A DNA stretch of 64,000 nt from 2-02-FULL-55-14 sp964473365 (GTDB lineage: Bacteria > Bacteroidota > Ignavibacteria > UBA10030): positions 1 through 64,000 of the forward strand of contig CAYYOV010000012.1 of the NCBI GenBank assembly GCA_964473365.1. Reading direction: 5' to 3'. Position numbers and translations under genes: made by a program. Within the stretch, counting starts at the first letter, position 1; every line of letters starts with the position of its first letter. Below the pieces are notes generated by a model. That model saw only the letters and a program-made list of their open reading frames with translations. It did not search any database and was not told the origin of the DNA. This document shows positions 16,066-26,300 of the stretch, piece by piece.

Positions 16066-18822
16066 TTACCGCTTGCGGGCCTTTGCCTTGACGGCCTTCT
16101 TGCCGGAAGGCGGGTTTGCAATGGCCGCACGGGCCGCCGCCAGACGGGCGATCGGCACGCGGAACGGCGAACAGCTCACATAGTTCAGCCCGAGGAGATG
16201 GCAGAACTCGATGCTCGACGGCTCGCCGCCATGCTCGCCACAAATGCCCAGCTTGATGCCGGGGCGACTCGCCTGGCCCTTGTCGACCGCGATACGCATC
16301 AGGCTGCCAACACCGGTCCGGTCGAGCACTTCGAACGGGTCCTTCGGGTAGATCTCCTTCTCGACGTACGGCGTCAGGAACCGCGCCGCGTCGTCCCGGC
16401 TCACGCCGAGCGTCGTCTGCGTCAGGTCGTTCGTCCCGAATGAGAAGAACTCTGCGACCTTGGCGATCTCGTCGGCCGTCAGGGCCCCGCGCGGGATCTC
16501 GATCATCGTCCCAACGAGGTACTTGAACTTCACCCCGTATTCCTTGATGACCGCTTCTGCCTGCGCCCGCACAATGGCGGCCTGATGCTCCAGCTCCTTG
16601 ACGTTGCCCACGAGCGGGATCATCACCTCCGGTTCCACGTTGATGCCCTTCTTCTTCGTCTGGGCGGCCGCTTCGAAAATGGCACGCGCCTGCATCTCCG
16701 TGATCTCGGGGTAGATGATGCCCAGGCGGCAGCCACGGAAGCCGAGCATCGGGTTGAATTCATGCAGCGATTCGACGCGGGCCTTCACCTTCTCGTACGG
16801 AACGCCCATCTGCTGGGCCAGCTCGCGCTGCGCCTTTTCGTCGTGCGGCACGAACTCATGCAGCGGCGGATCGATCGTGCGGATCGTCACCGGCCGGCCG
16901 TTCATGACCTCGAAGATGCCCGCGAAATCGTTCCGCTGGAGCGGAAGAAGCTTCGCAAGTGCTGCCCGCCGCTGCTCCAGGGTGTCGGCCAGGATCATCT
17001 CGCGCATCGGTCCGATCTTCCCTTCACCGAAGAACATATGCTCGGTGCGGCACAGCCCGATGCCTTCGGCGCCGAATGCCACCGCATTTGCCGACTGGTC
17101 AGGTTGGTCGGCGTTCGTCCGGATCTTCAGCGTGCGGTACTTGTCGGCCCACGACATGATCTTCGCGAACTCCTGGTAGACCGGGGCCTCCTTCGGGTTC
17201 ATCGTTTTGTCGATGAGCACCTGAAGGACCTCCGACGGCCGCGTCTGCAGCTTCCCTTCGATCACTTCGCCGGTCGTTCCGTCGACCGAGATCCAATCCC
17301 CTTCCTTCAGCGTCTTCCCCTTCACCTTCATCGTACGGGTGCCGTAGTTGATCTCGAGCTCACCGCAACCTGCGACACAGACCTTTCCCATCTGGCGTGC
17401 CACGAGGGCCGCGTGTGAGGTCATCCCGCCGCGGGCCGTCAGAATGCCGACCGCTGCATCCATGCCCTTGATGTCTTCCGGAGAGGTCTCGATGCGCGTG
17501 AGGATCACGGTCTCACCCCGCTTCGCCCACGCCTCGGCGTCGGGAGCGTTGAAGACAATGCGTCCCGTCGCGGCGCCCGGACCAGCGTTCAGTCCCTTGG
17601 CAAGCAGGCGACCGTTGGTGACCGCCGACGCCTTTTCCTTCAGGTCGAAGATCGGCCGGAGAAGCTGGTTCAGCGCGTCGGGCTCGATACGGGTCAGCGC
17701 TTCACGGTCGGTGATGAGCTTCTCGCCCACCATGTCGACGGCGATCTTGATGGCGGCGAAGGCCGTCCGTTTGCCGACCCGGCACTGCAGCATGTAGAGC
17801 TTGCCCTGCTGGATCGTGAACTCGATGTCCATCATGTCCCGATAGTGCTTCTCAAGGACCTGGCGGTTCTTCTCGAGTTGGGCGTAGATCTTCGCGTTCT
17901 CTTTCTTCAACTGGCTGATCGGCAGCGGCGTACGGATGCCCGCAACGACGTCCTCACCCTGCGCGTTCATCAGGAACTCGCCGTAGAAGACGTTCTCGCC
18001 AGACGCAGCGTCGCGCGTGAATGCCACGCCCGTGCCGGAATCGTCGCCCATGTTTCCGAACACCATGCTCTGGATGTTCACCGCCGTGCCCCACGACGCC
18101 GGGATGTCATACATCTTCCGGTACGCAATGGCCCGGTCGTTCATCCACGATCCGAACACGGCGCCGACGGCGCCCCACAGCTGCTGCATCGGATCGTCCG
18201 GGAAGCTCTTTCCCGTCTTCTCCTTGATCGCCGCCTTGAACTTTGCCACGAGCGTCTTCAGGTCGTCGGCCGACAGGTCCGTGTCGGACTTGACGCCCTT
18301 CGCATGTTTCGCGCTCTCGATGATCTCCTCGAAGGGGTCGATCGCATCCTTCCCTTCAGGCCGCAGGCCGAGCACGACGTCGCCGTACATCTGGACAAAA
18401 CGACGGTAGGAGTCGTAGACGAACCGCGGGTTGCCCGTCTTGTCGATCAGGGCCTGTGCCGTCTTGTCGTTCAGGCCGAGGTTCAGGATCGTATCCATCA
18501 TGCCGGGCATCGATGCGCGGGCGCCCGACCGGACCGAGACCAGAAGCGGGTTCTTTGCATCGCCGAGCCTGGCACCCATCGCTTTCTCGACCTTCACCAG
18601 CGCTTCTTTGACCTGTTTCTCGAGGACCTTGGGATATTTCTTCCCGTTGTCGTAATAGTAGGTGCAGACCTCCGTCGTGATCGTAAAACCTGGAGGAACG
18701 GGCAGCCCGATATTGACCATCTCGGCCAGATTCGCGCCCTTGCCGCCGAGGAGATTCTTCATCCCGGCAGTCCCTTCGGCCTTTTTGCCCCCGAAGAAAT
18801 AGACGTATTTAGGTGTTGCCAT
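16066..18822 (-). CDS. ppdK: Pyruvate, phosphate dikinase
   Basis: PPDK interconverts pyruvate + ATP + Pi and PEP + AMP + PPi. The 918-aa protein has the N-terminal ATP-grasp region (MKNLLGGKGANLAEMVNIGLPVPPGFTITTEVC), the phosphohistidine swivelling domain with RGGMTSHAALVARQMGK (His470), and the C-terminal PEP/pyruvate barrel (GIGLCRTEHMFF, PMLGFRGCRLGI, FFSFGTNDLTQTTLG, GICGEHGGEPSSIEF). Length matches the family (870-920). A Lys/Arg-rich tail ends the protein. Regulation by a PPDK regulatory protein cannot be judged here. Confidence 0.97.
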   Translation of the reverse strand: MATPKYVYFFGGKKAEGTAGMKNLLGGKGANLAEMVNIGLPVPPGFTITTEVCTYYYDNGKKYPKVLEKQVKEALVKVEKAMGARLGDAKNPLLVSVRSGARASMPGMMDTILNLGLNDKTAQALIDKTGNPRFVYDSYRRFVQMYGDVVLGLRPEGKDAIDPFEEIIESAKHAKGVKSDTDLSADDLKTLVAKFKAAIKEKTGKSFPDDPMQQLWGAVGAVFGSWMNDRAIAYRKMYDIPASWGTAVNIQSMVFGNMGDDSGTGVAFTRDAASGENVFYGEFLMNAQGEDVVAGIRTPLPISQLKKENAKIYAQLEKNRQVLEKHYRDMMDIEFTIQQGKLYMLQCRVGKRTAFAAIKIAVDMVGEKLITDREALTRIEPDALNQLLRPIFDLKEKASAVTNGRLLAKGLNAGPGAATGRIVFNAPDAEAWAKRGETVILTRIETSPEDIKGMDAAVGILTARGGMTSHAALVARQMGKVCVAGCGELEINYGTRTMKVKGKTLKEGDWISVDGTTGEVIEGKLQTRPSEVLQVLIDKTMNPKEAPVYQEFAKIMSWADKYRTLKIRTNADQPDQSANAVAFGAEGIGLCRTEHMFFGEGKIGPMREMILADTLEQRRAALAKLLPLQRNDFAGIFEVMNGRPVTIRTIDPPLHEFVPHDEKAQRELAQQMGVPYEKVKARVESLHEFNPMLGFRGCRLGIIYPEITEMQARAIFEAAAQTKKKGINVEPEVMIPLVGNVKELEHQAAIVRAQAEAVIKEYGVKFKYLVGTMIEIPRGALTADEIAKVAEFFSFGTNDLTQTTLGVSRDDAARFLTPYVEKEIYPKDPFEVLDRTGVGSLMRIAVDKGQASRPGIKLGICGEHGGEPSSIEFCHLLGLNYVSCSPFRVPIARLAAARAAIANPPSGKKAVKAKARKR

Positions 18823-18980
18823 GGGAACGATGCTTCCTTTCTCGACTGTGAAGTGATTGTTCGTATTGAGAAACCGCTCACGCGATCCGCCACCAATCTC
18901 GGGCGAGGCTCACGTGCTGTGTGTGTAGTATTCCAAACGCTCTCAGATCCTTCAGAGGTCCCCTGGGACCCCTTTCTTTC

Positions 18981-19688
18981 CTATTCGTTTTCAGCCCTGT
19001 AACGCTTCGCATCGCGCATGAACAGCGATGCAACATTCCGTGACATGACCGTGTCCGGGATGCGTTCCGGATGCCACTGGACACCGAGGAGGAACGGCAT
19101 CCCCTCTTTCGACGACCACTCGACGGCCTCGATCACCCCGTCGGGGGCGAACCCTGTCGCTTGAAGGCCGTTCCCCAGACGGTCGAGCGCCTGATGATGC
19201 GACGTGTTCACCTCGACCTCGCGCGCCGCAGCCGCAAAGAAGAGCAAGGCGTGCGGATCGACGTGTAGCGCATGGGCACCGGGACCACGGTGATCGTCAA
19301 ACCCCATCGAGCCCAGGTCGACATGCAGACTGCCGCCGAGGGCCACGTTCAAGGCCTGCATGCCGCGACACACGGCCAGCACCGGCAGGTTCCGCTCGAG
19401 CGCCTGCTCGATGAGCCGTAGCTCGAAAATATCCCGCTCCAATACCACGCCTTCGGCGCGCTCCACGAGGTCGTCCCGACCGTAGAACTTCGGGTGGACA
19501 TCGCCGCCGCCGGTGAGAAGCAGTCCATGAAGCGCATCGACCGACACCTGATGCTCGGCGCGGGTCGACAAGAGCTGAATGTCGACATCAGCGTCGACCC
19601 CGCAGATCCAGGAACGATACTCCTCGACCTTTGATGGCGTTCGATGGTCGTCCGTGATTCCGATGCGAAGTGCGTGATGTGAAGCCAC
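18981..19688 (-). CDS. Class I glutamine amidotransferase-like hydrolase (PuuD/gamma-glutamyl-GABA hydrolase type)
   Basis: The 235-aa protein has the oxyanion motif GLLLTGGGDVHPKFYG, the nucleophile elbow PVLAVCRGMQALNVALGG (Cys107) and the His-Glu pair in LGVQWHPE, giving a complete class I triad. NTSHHQALDRLG is typical of the peptidase C26/gamma-glutamyl-gamma-aminobutyrate hydrolase branch. The likely role is hydrolysis of a gamma-glutamyl amide in the cytosol; the substrate is not defined by context (ppdK downstream, lpxK upstream). Confidence 0.85.
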   Translation of the reverse strand: MASHHALRIGITDDHRTPSKVEEYRSWICGVDADVDIQLLSTRAEHQVSVDALHGLLLTGGGDVHPKFYGRDDLVERAEGVVLERDIFELRLIEQALERNLPVLAVCRGMQALNVALGGSLHVDLGSMGFDDHRGPGAHALHVDPHALLFFAAAAREVEVNTSHHQALDRLGNGLQATGFAPDGVIEAVEWSSKEGMPFLLGVQWHPERIPDTVMSRNVASLFMRDAKRYRAENE

Positions 19689-19690
19689 AG

Positions 19691-19724
19691 TTCAATTCCG
19701 AAAAGCGAAGTTCGAAATGCGAAA
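19691..19724. repeat. Iterated TTCGAA-like intergenic word
   Basis: A run of TTCAATTCCGAA/AGCGAAGTTCGAA/ATGCGAA units. The 13-mer TTCGAAATGCGAA (19711-19723) recurs exactly at 61655-61667, also between genes. Confidence 0.5.
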
Positions 19725-19777
19725 CACCATCCAGATTCCACAGGAGAACCGCGGCGTTCCGACCAAGCCGACCACGC

Positions 19778-20851
19778 CTACATCTTCTCCGCGACCTTCG
19801 AGAGGATCTCCTCAAAATCCGAGGGATCGTTCACGAACTCCTGCCGGATCGCGACGACATACGCCGGAAGATCCTGCAGAAATCGCCTGGCGCGATCGCT
19901 CGTGAACCGGACCAGATCCTTCTGCGTCGTCAGCACGACCGAAGCGCCCGACCGACGGAACGCCTCCTCGATGCGGCCAACATCGCTATCCGAGTACTGA
20001 TGATGATCGACAAAGCGCTCGTGACCAACGACCGAAACGCCGAGCGTCAATGCTGTGGCCTCGAACGAGCCCGGATCTCCTACCCCCGACACCAGCAACG
20101 CCCGCTCAGACCGCAACGCGTTCAACTCGCACGCCTTCGGTGGCGCGGCACGCCGGATGGCGTGGACCCGTGTGCGGACCCCGCACACGGGGGCCGCCGT
20201 TCCTCGGATCCGGCGGCGGGCGGCATCGAACGTCTCGGGGGTCTCGCACCGCGTGATCGCGACGATCCCGGCACGCCGTAACGATGTCATCGGCTCACGT
20301 CGGTTTCCCGCCGGCAACAGCGCGTCGCCATGCATTATCTCACCGGCCGTCAACAGAACGATGTCCAGGTCCCGGGCCAGCCGTCGATGCTGGAATCCGT
20401 CATCGAGAACGATCACAGAGACTCCGTGGTCGCGCGCCAGCGTTTCGGCCCCTCGCACGCGATCCTCATCGACCGCAACGACCACCGGAGGACCGTCGGA
20501 CACTTCATCAGCGAACGTGACAGCCAATTGTGCCGGTTCATCTCCCACGGATCGAGGGTCGATATCACGAGTCGCACCCCCCAGAGCCAATCGAAAACCG
20601 GAGGTCGTCCGGCCGTAGCCTCGGCTTAGGATCCCGACCCGCGCGCCACGTTGCCGCAGAAAACGCACGGTCCATTCGACGAACGGGGTCTTACCGGTGC
20701 CGCCCGCCGCCAGGTTCCCGACGGAGATCACGGGAACAGCGGCCCGCGCCACCGACAACCAGCCCCGATCGTACATCTGATTCCGGACCCAGACCACACC
20801 GCCAAACAGCCATGAGACCGGGGCGCCGAGGGTTCGACGGACGCTCATCAT
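19778..20851 (-). CDS. lpxK: Tetraacyldisaccharide 4'-kinase
   Basis: LpxK phosphorylates the 4' position of the lipid A disaccharide at the inner membrane. The 357-aa protein has PVISVGNLAAGGTGKTPFVEWT with the P-loop at about 49-55, GYGRTT, VGDEPAQLA and VIVLDDGFQHRRLARDLDIVL, all typical of LpxK. The start overlaps the lpxB stop by 4 bp (ATGA), so lpxB-lpxK are co-translated. This supports a lipid A-bearing outer membrane. Confidence 0.95.
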   Translation of the reverse strand: MMSVRRTLGAPVSWLFGGVVWVRNQMYDRGWLSVARAAVPVISVGNLAAGGTGKTPFVEWTVRFLRQRGARVGILSRGYGRTTSGFRLALGGATRDIDPRSVGDEPAQLAVTFADEVSDGPPVVVAVDEDRVRGAETLARDHGVSVIVLDDGFQHRRLARDLDIVLLTAGEIMHGDALLPAGNRREPMTSLRRAGIVAITRCETPETFDAARRRIRGTAAPVCGVRTRVHAIRRAAPPKACELNALRSERALLVSGVGDPGSFEATALTLGVSVVGHERFVDHHQYSDSDVGRIEEAFRRSGASVVLTTQKDLVRFTSDRARRFLQDLPAYVVAIRQEFVNDPSDFEEILSKVAEKM

Positions 20852-21972
20852 CCGGCCATGCTCAGGACGTGCTCCGCTACGCGAGACGCGGCCCCCGGCG
20901 TTCCAAGGAGGTCCCGCACGCGACGGAGTTCGGTCCGCATCGTGTTCATCCGTTCCTCATCACTCAACAACGCCAGCGCCTCACGCACGAGGGGCCGCGC
21001 GGCAACGCGATGTTGGATGAATTCAGGTACGATCGTTTTGCCCGCCACGATGTTGACGAGCCCGATGTTCCTGACCTGTACGAGCACCCGCCCAATGAGA
21101 TATGTCAGCCATGACGTCCGATACAAAACGAACATCGGCGTCGCGAAGAGCGCCGTCTCCAGCGTCGCCGTACCCGACGTTACAAGCGCAAACGTCGCAT
21201 GGTCCATCAGTTCATATGTGGCCCCTTTGATCAAGGGGATCTCACCGATCGGATACAACGACCGGAAATATCGCTCTTCCAGCGTGGGCGCAACCCCGAT
21301 CGCCAGCTGCATGTCACGCTCGCGGGCGATCACCTTGCCGGCCCTGAGCATCTCGGGAAAGATGTGGTCGATCTCCTGCCGACGGCTCCCGGGAAGCAAT
21401 GCCAGGATCGGCCGCTCCGGATCCAGCTCGAACCGCTTGCGAAAGGCCTTCTCGTCCATTTGCGATACGGCCGACTCGAGCAACGGATGTCCGACAAACT
21501 CGACGTCGATCCCTTCAGCCTTGTAGAGGTCAACCTCAAACGGGAACAGCACGAGCATCATGTCGACGAGGTCCCGCATTCGCTTGACACGCGACCGATG
21601 CCAGGCCCAGACCTGCGGACTGACATAGTAGACGATCTTGATGCCGTGTTTCTTGGCCACGGCCGCGAACCGGAGGTTGAAGCCGGGGTAGTCGATGAGC
21701 ACAAGAACATCGGGCCGCTTGAGCGTGATGATCTGCTCCAGCGTGAACATCACCGCACGGATCACGGGCAAATGCCGGAGCACCTCGACAAACCCCATGA
21801 CGCCGAGCTCCCGGATGTGGTAGATCGGCTTCAATCCCTCGTGGATCATCTTGTCACCCCCGACGCCGTAGATCTCAGCATCGGGCTCGCGACGTTTGAT
21901 TTCGCGGACCACGCTGGCGCCGTGCAGGTCGCCGGAGGCCTCACCGGCGATCATCATGATGCGACGAGGCAT
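20848..21972 (-). CDS. lpxB: Lipid-A-disaccharide synthase
   Basis: LpxB condenses UDP-diacylglucosamine with lipid X. The 374-aa protein shows MIMAGEASGD-type opening (RIMMIAGEASGDLHGASVV), YGVGGDKM, VLIDYPGFNLRFA, YYVSPQVWAWHRSRVKRM, ALLPGSRRQEI and TSGTATLETALF. It is directly upstream of lpxK with a 4-bp overlap and 3 bp downstream of the ICMT-like gene, forming a three-gene unit. Confidence 0.96.
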   Translation of the reverse strand: MPRRIMMIAGEASGDLHGASVVREIKRREPDAEIYGVGGDKMIHEGLKPIYHIRELGVMGFVEVLRHLPVIRAVMFTLEQIITLKRPDVLVLIDYPGFNLRFAAVAKKHGIKIVYYVSPQVWAWHRSRVKRMRDLVDMMLVLFPFEVDLYKAEGIDVEFVGHPLLESAVSQMDEKAFRKRFELDPERPILALLPGSRRQEIDHIFPEMLRAGKVIARERDMQLAIGVAPTLEERYFRSLYPIGEIPLIKGATYELMDHATFALVTSGTATLETALFATPMFVLYRTSWLTYLIGRVLVQVRNIGLVNIVAGKTIVPEFIQHRVAARPLVREALALLSDEERMNTMRTELRRVRDLLGTPGAASRVAEHVLSMAG

Positions 21973-21975
21973 TGT

Positions 21976-22554
21976 TCAGCTCACTATCCAGACAGCGATC
22001 AGGATCACCATGACCAGCGCGATCGCCTGGAAGGTCCTGCGTTCCGACCGGGCGCCATCCGACCACGACGGAAGCTGAGCACCCTGCGACGGATGTTGCC
22101 ACGGCGACAGACGCACGAGGAAGCGGGGGACATTCCGCCGGTATTCTGCGTACGCTTCGCCGAACTCCTTCGCCAGGAATTCTTCTTCGCGCGAGACGAT
22201 CATGTGGTATTGGAACACAAACCACACGAACGCCACGATCGGCAGCCATGGCCACAGCGCCTGCGACATGATGCCGACGCCGACATACAGCAGGATGTTC
22301 CCGATGTACAGCGGATTCCGGACCCTGGCGAACGGACCTGCCACGACGAGCGCGGGTGCACCGACGCTTCCGGTGACACGGGTCAGGCTGCCAGCATAGG
22401 CCACACCCCAGAAACGCATCGCCTCACCGCATAGGGCGATCGCACCGCCGATCAACAACGAGGTTCCCGTGGGATTCGCGAAGACCAGCATGAGCGCGAC
22501 GAACGGGAGCGGCGTGTACGAGCGCCAGGTAAAGAGCCTATCGCGGAGATCCAT
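21976..22554 (-). CDS. Isoprenylcysteine carboxyl methyltransferase-like membrane protein
   Basis: 192 aa with five or so hydrophobic segments. The conserved SAM-binding C-terminal half of the ICMT/PEMT superfamily is present: GPFARVRNPLYIGNILLYVGVG and SREEEFLAKEFGEAYAEYRRNVPRFL. Bacterial members methylate lipids or unknown small substrates at the membrane. It sits 3 bp upstream of lpxB, so a lipid substrate is plausible. A hydrophobic C-terminal helix (TFQAIALVMVILIAVWIV) follows the catalytic part. Confidence 0.8.
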   Translation of the reverse strand: MDLRDRLFTWRSYTPLPFVALMLVFANPTGTSLLIGGAIALCGEAMRFWGVAYAGSLTRVTGSVGAPALVVAGPFARVRNPLYIGNILLYVGVGIMSQALWPWLPIVAFVWFVFQYHMIVSREEEFLAKEFGEAYAEYRRNVPRFLVRLSPWQHPSQGAQLPSWSDGARSERRTFQAIALVMVILIAVWIVS

Positions 22555-22646
22555 GACGTTTCAAGATTCGTATTCCGAATGACGAAGCACGCTCCAAGCC
22601 TTGTCTGCTGATCGCGTGAACGTGAAAGATTCCGCGATCACCGAGC

Positions 22647-23363
22647 CTACCCTTGCATGAACACAGACTTCCTGGCGACCGCCGCCTCTCGACGCTGCCG
22701 AAGGCGCTTCTCCAGTCTCAGCCGGTCGAGTCTCCACCGCACTTCGTTGAAATCTTCGAAGGTGTGGTAGGTGATGTTCTGTTCCTGGCAATACACGATC
22801 AGCGATCGACGCGCGAACACGATGTCGGCATACCGGACCGGGCACCGATCTGAGATGCCATCACCGACATAGACCACCACGTCGTCGTCACCGCTCGTCA
22901 CCACGATGTGGTTCCGTTTGCAGTTGCCGCACTGCTCGCACGCCTCATCCCGGTGCGGAAATTCCGCTGAGAGCTTCGGCACCCCATCCAGCTCGCCAAA
23001 GACCGCCCGGTTCGCCGCAAACGGAAGGTCGGAGAGGCCGGCATCGGCCAGGATCCGCCCGACGTATGCATCCAGTCCATCGCTGAGGACCATCACCGGC
23101 ACCGCCTGATCCCTGCACCAGTCGACGAACGGCGGAAAGGTGGGGTCGACCCGAAATCCGTCCGCAAACCGCTCGAACGTCTCCCGATCCATCCGCGGAA
23201 CCGCTGCACACTCCGCCGCCAGGCAGTCCCGGGCATTCATGCTGCCGTCCAAGTATCCAGCAACGATCCGCTCAGCATCCCCGGGGGCAAACGTGCGGAA
23301 GAAGCGGTTTCCCACATCCTCCCGTACGATTGTCCCGTCAAAGTCGCAGTAGACGCGGAGCAC
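22647..23363 (-). CDS. HAD-IB phosphatase, MtnX-like
   Basis: The 238-aa protein has the HAD motifs: VYCDFDGTI (Asp nucleophile pair), VMVLSDGLD (motif II Ser), a Lys region (KRNH) and YVGDGISDRC (motif III acids). EQCGNCKRNH is characteristic of MtnX/phosphoserine-phosphatase-like members. MtnX acts in methionine salvage, but no other salvage gene is here, so the substrate is open. It starts 2 bp after the smc stop, implying co-transcription with smc. Confidence 0.8.
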   Translation of the reverse strand: MLRVYCDFDGTIVREDVGNRFFRTFAPGDAERIVAGYLDGSMNARDCLAAECAAVPRMDRETFERFADGFRVDPTFPPFVDWCRDQAVPVMVLSDGLDAYVGRILADAGLSDLPFAANRAVFGELDGVPKLSAEFPHRDEACEQCGNCKRNHIVVTSGDDDVVVYVGDGISDRCPVRYADIVFARRSLIVYCQEQNITYHTFEDFNEVRWRLDRLRLEKRLRQRREAAVARKSVFMQG

Positions 23364-23365
23364 GG

Positions 23366-26300
23366 TCAGGTCTTGACGGGTGCGTCGAATTTCACCGACA
23401 CGAGCTTCGAGACCCCCTCTTCTTCCATCGTCACGCCGTACATCGCATTCGCGGCTTCCATCGTCCGTTTGTTGTGCGTGACGATGATGAACTGGGTGTT
23501 GTCGGCGAACCGGCGGATGATGCGCGTGAATCGGTCGATGTTCGTGTCGTCGAGCGGGGCGTCGACCTCGTCCAGAATGCAGAACGGGCTCGGTTTGACG
23601 AGGTAGATGGCGAACAGGAGCGCAATGGCCGTCAGGGTCTTTTCGCCCCCCGACAACAGGTCGATGGAGGTCGGCCGCTTGCCACGCGGCTTCGCGACGA
23701 TCTCGATCTTCGCCTCGAGCGGATCGACCCCATCCTCCAGCCGCAGGTCCGCCTCGTCGCCTTCATCGAACAACCCCTTGAAGGTCATGATGAAGTTGTC
23801 GCGGATCTTCTCGAACGTCTCCAGGAACTGGCGCTGCGCGGTCGTGTTGATCTCGTCGATCGTGGCCAGGAGCGTCCGCTCCGAATCTTCCAGGTCGGTC
23901 TTCTGGGCCGTCATGAAGTCCAACCGTTCCTTCTCACTCTTGTATTCGTCGAACGCGGCGAAGTTGACCGCCCCAAGATTCTTCAGCTTTTCCTTGTGCT
24001 CCCGGATCTCCTCGCGTGCCGCCGCGAGGTCGAAGGTTTCTGCGTCCGGGAATTCCTTGACGGCCAACTCGATCCCGAACTCTTCCTGGGCCCGCGTGAC
24101 GAGCGCTTCGGAGCGCATCGTGAGCTCCTGAACCTTGAACTCGAGGTCATGCGCCGCTTTGAGCGAGCCCTGCTGCCGGAGCCGTTCGTCCTTCAGCTTC
24201 AGCTCGATCTCGTGGATCTGCGCCCGTTTTTCGCCGTGACCCTTGTCGACCTCTTTTTTCCGGTCCGCCTCGAATTCGAACGCCAGCTGGGCGGTATCCA
24301 GATCCTTTTGTGTCTGTTCGACGCGCCGGAGGATCTCCGAGATCTCCTTGCGGGCGGACTCGATCTGGGCGGTGCGTTGGTCGACGGTCGTCGCGATCGA
24401 TTGAAGGGTCGAAGCGCCGTGGGCGATCGCCTGCTTTACGCTTCGTTCTTCCGACTGGCGCTCGAGTAAGAGCACGTTTGCGGCGGAGGCCCGCTGAGAA
24501 TACTCTTCCCACAAGGCTTCCATCGTTTCGAGCTCGGACGTCGTAGAGCCGACGGTCTGTTCCGCCGCTGTCTTCCGGCTCTCTGCGTCGGCGATGGCGG
24601 GGGTCAGGCGCTGGAGCTCCGTCTGGAGCGACGCGATCTCGGCATCGAGCTTCGCCGATTCGCCTACGTTCCGTTCGATGCTCTCCTCGGCCCGCTTTTT
24701 TTCGAACTCGAGCTGAGCGATGCGCACTTCGACCTGGACCTTCTCCTGCTCGATGGTCCGAGCCTCGTCCTGAAGCCGACGGAGATTGACCTCTTCGAGG
24801 CGCTTCGATTGCTCGTGGATCTGGCGAAGGACGTCGTCGCTCGTCTCCTGCAGCGTCTTGACCTCTTCGCTCAGCTCTTCGAGCTGGTTCTTCTTGCTGA
24901 TATGGCCGCCTTCGTCCTGCCGGGCGCTTCCACCCTTCAGCACGCCCTTGCCGGTGACGATGTCACCGTCGAGCGTCACGCAGCGGAGGTCGTGATGTGC
25001 TCCAACGACCCGAAGCGCCGCGGGCAGGTCTTCGACGATGAGCGTGGCTTCGAGCAGAAAATCGAACAACGGGCCGTAGCGGTCGTCTGTGTCGACGATC
25101 GAGCGGGCCCAGCCGACGATCCCGTTGCCGTCGAGCGACGGTCGGTGATCGTGGACGACTGGAATGCGGTCCAGACAGATGAACGTCGCCCGGCCCTTCT
25201 GGTGCCGCTTCAGGAACTCCATCGCTGCATACGCTTCGTCGGCATTGTCCACGATGACGTAGCCGACCGTCTCACCAAGCGCGTTCTCCACGGCGACGCG
25301 CGTACGCGGATCGCTTCGTACGGATTCGCCGACAGTCGTGCGGATCCGGTCCTTCCAGGTCGCGTCGGTGATGAGGAACCGGGCACCCTCGGCCAGACCA
25401 TCGTACGATTCGACCAGACCCTTGAGAAAGTCGATGCGTGCCAGCTTCCGTTCCAGCTCGCCACGGAGCTCGAGCTGCCGATGCTTCAGGTCGTCGACCC
25501 CCTTCTGGAGCGAGGTCCGATATTCTTCCATCTGGTGGACGCGGACCTCCGCCTCGGCCGTGCGACGGCGCAGGTCCCGATGTTCTGTCGTCAGATGGAC
25601 GATCAACTCCGTGTTCTTCGCGATCTCCGTCCGATAGACGTCGTTCTCTTCCGACGTGTATCCGACGCGGCCGCGAATATTCTCCGTGCGGGCGCGGGCC
25701 TGCCCTTCCTTCGATCGCAGATCGCCCAGCTCGGTCAACAGCCGGATGACGACATCCTGGGCTGCCTTCTGCTCGGCGCGCTTCTCGTTGACCTGGGCCT
25801 CGAACGCTTCCAACTCCGACTTCCGCTGATTGAACGCCGCTTCTGCCTCGGCGATGGAGGTCGTCAACGCGCCGAGCCGGACCTGGAGGTCTGCATGTTC
25901 ACGTTCGACCGTCTCGCGTTGTGTGCGGAGGTCGCGGATCTCCTGCTCGTACCGATCGACATTGTCTTCGAGCGAGCGGCGGCGTTCGCGCGCCGTGGCC
26001 TGGTCCTGCTGGTAGGCGTGGATCTGGTTCTGCCGGCTTGTCAGCGATTCCTGCGCCGCCTGGAGCTGGTCCTCGAGCTCGCCCAGCTCAGACCGGAGTA
26101 CATCGAGCAGCGCCTCTTCCTGCTTGACTTCAACGTCGATACGGTTCTTCTCCGTCACAGCGACAGACAGCTGCTCCCGAAGCGGATCGATGCGGGACAC
26201 GATCCCGGCGTACTCCCGTTCGATCAGGTCGATCTCCTTCTCGCGAAGGCCCGTCGAGAGCTCGTTATATTTCTCGGCCTTCTGCGCCTGACGTTCGAGC

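Noticed and set aside
17845..19002. 385-codon plus-strand frame opposite ppdK
   Set aside because: Antisense shadow; ppdK motifs cover the same DNA.
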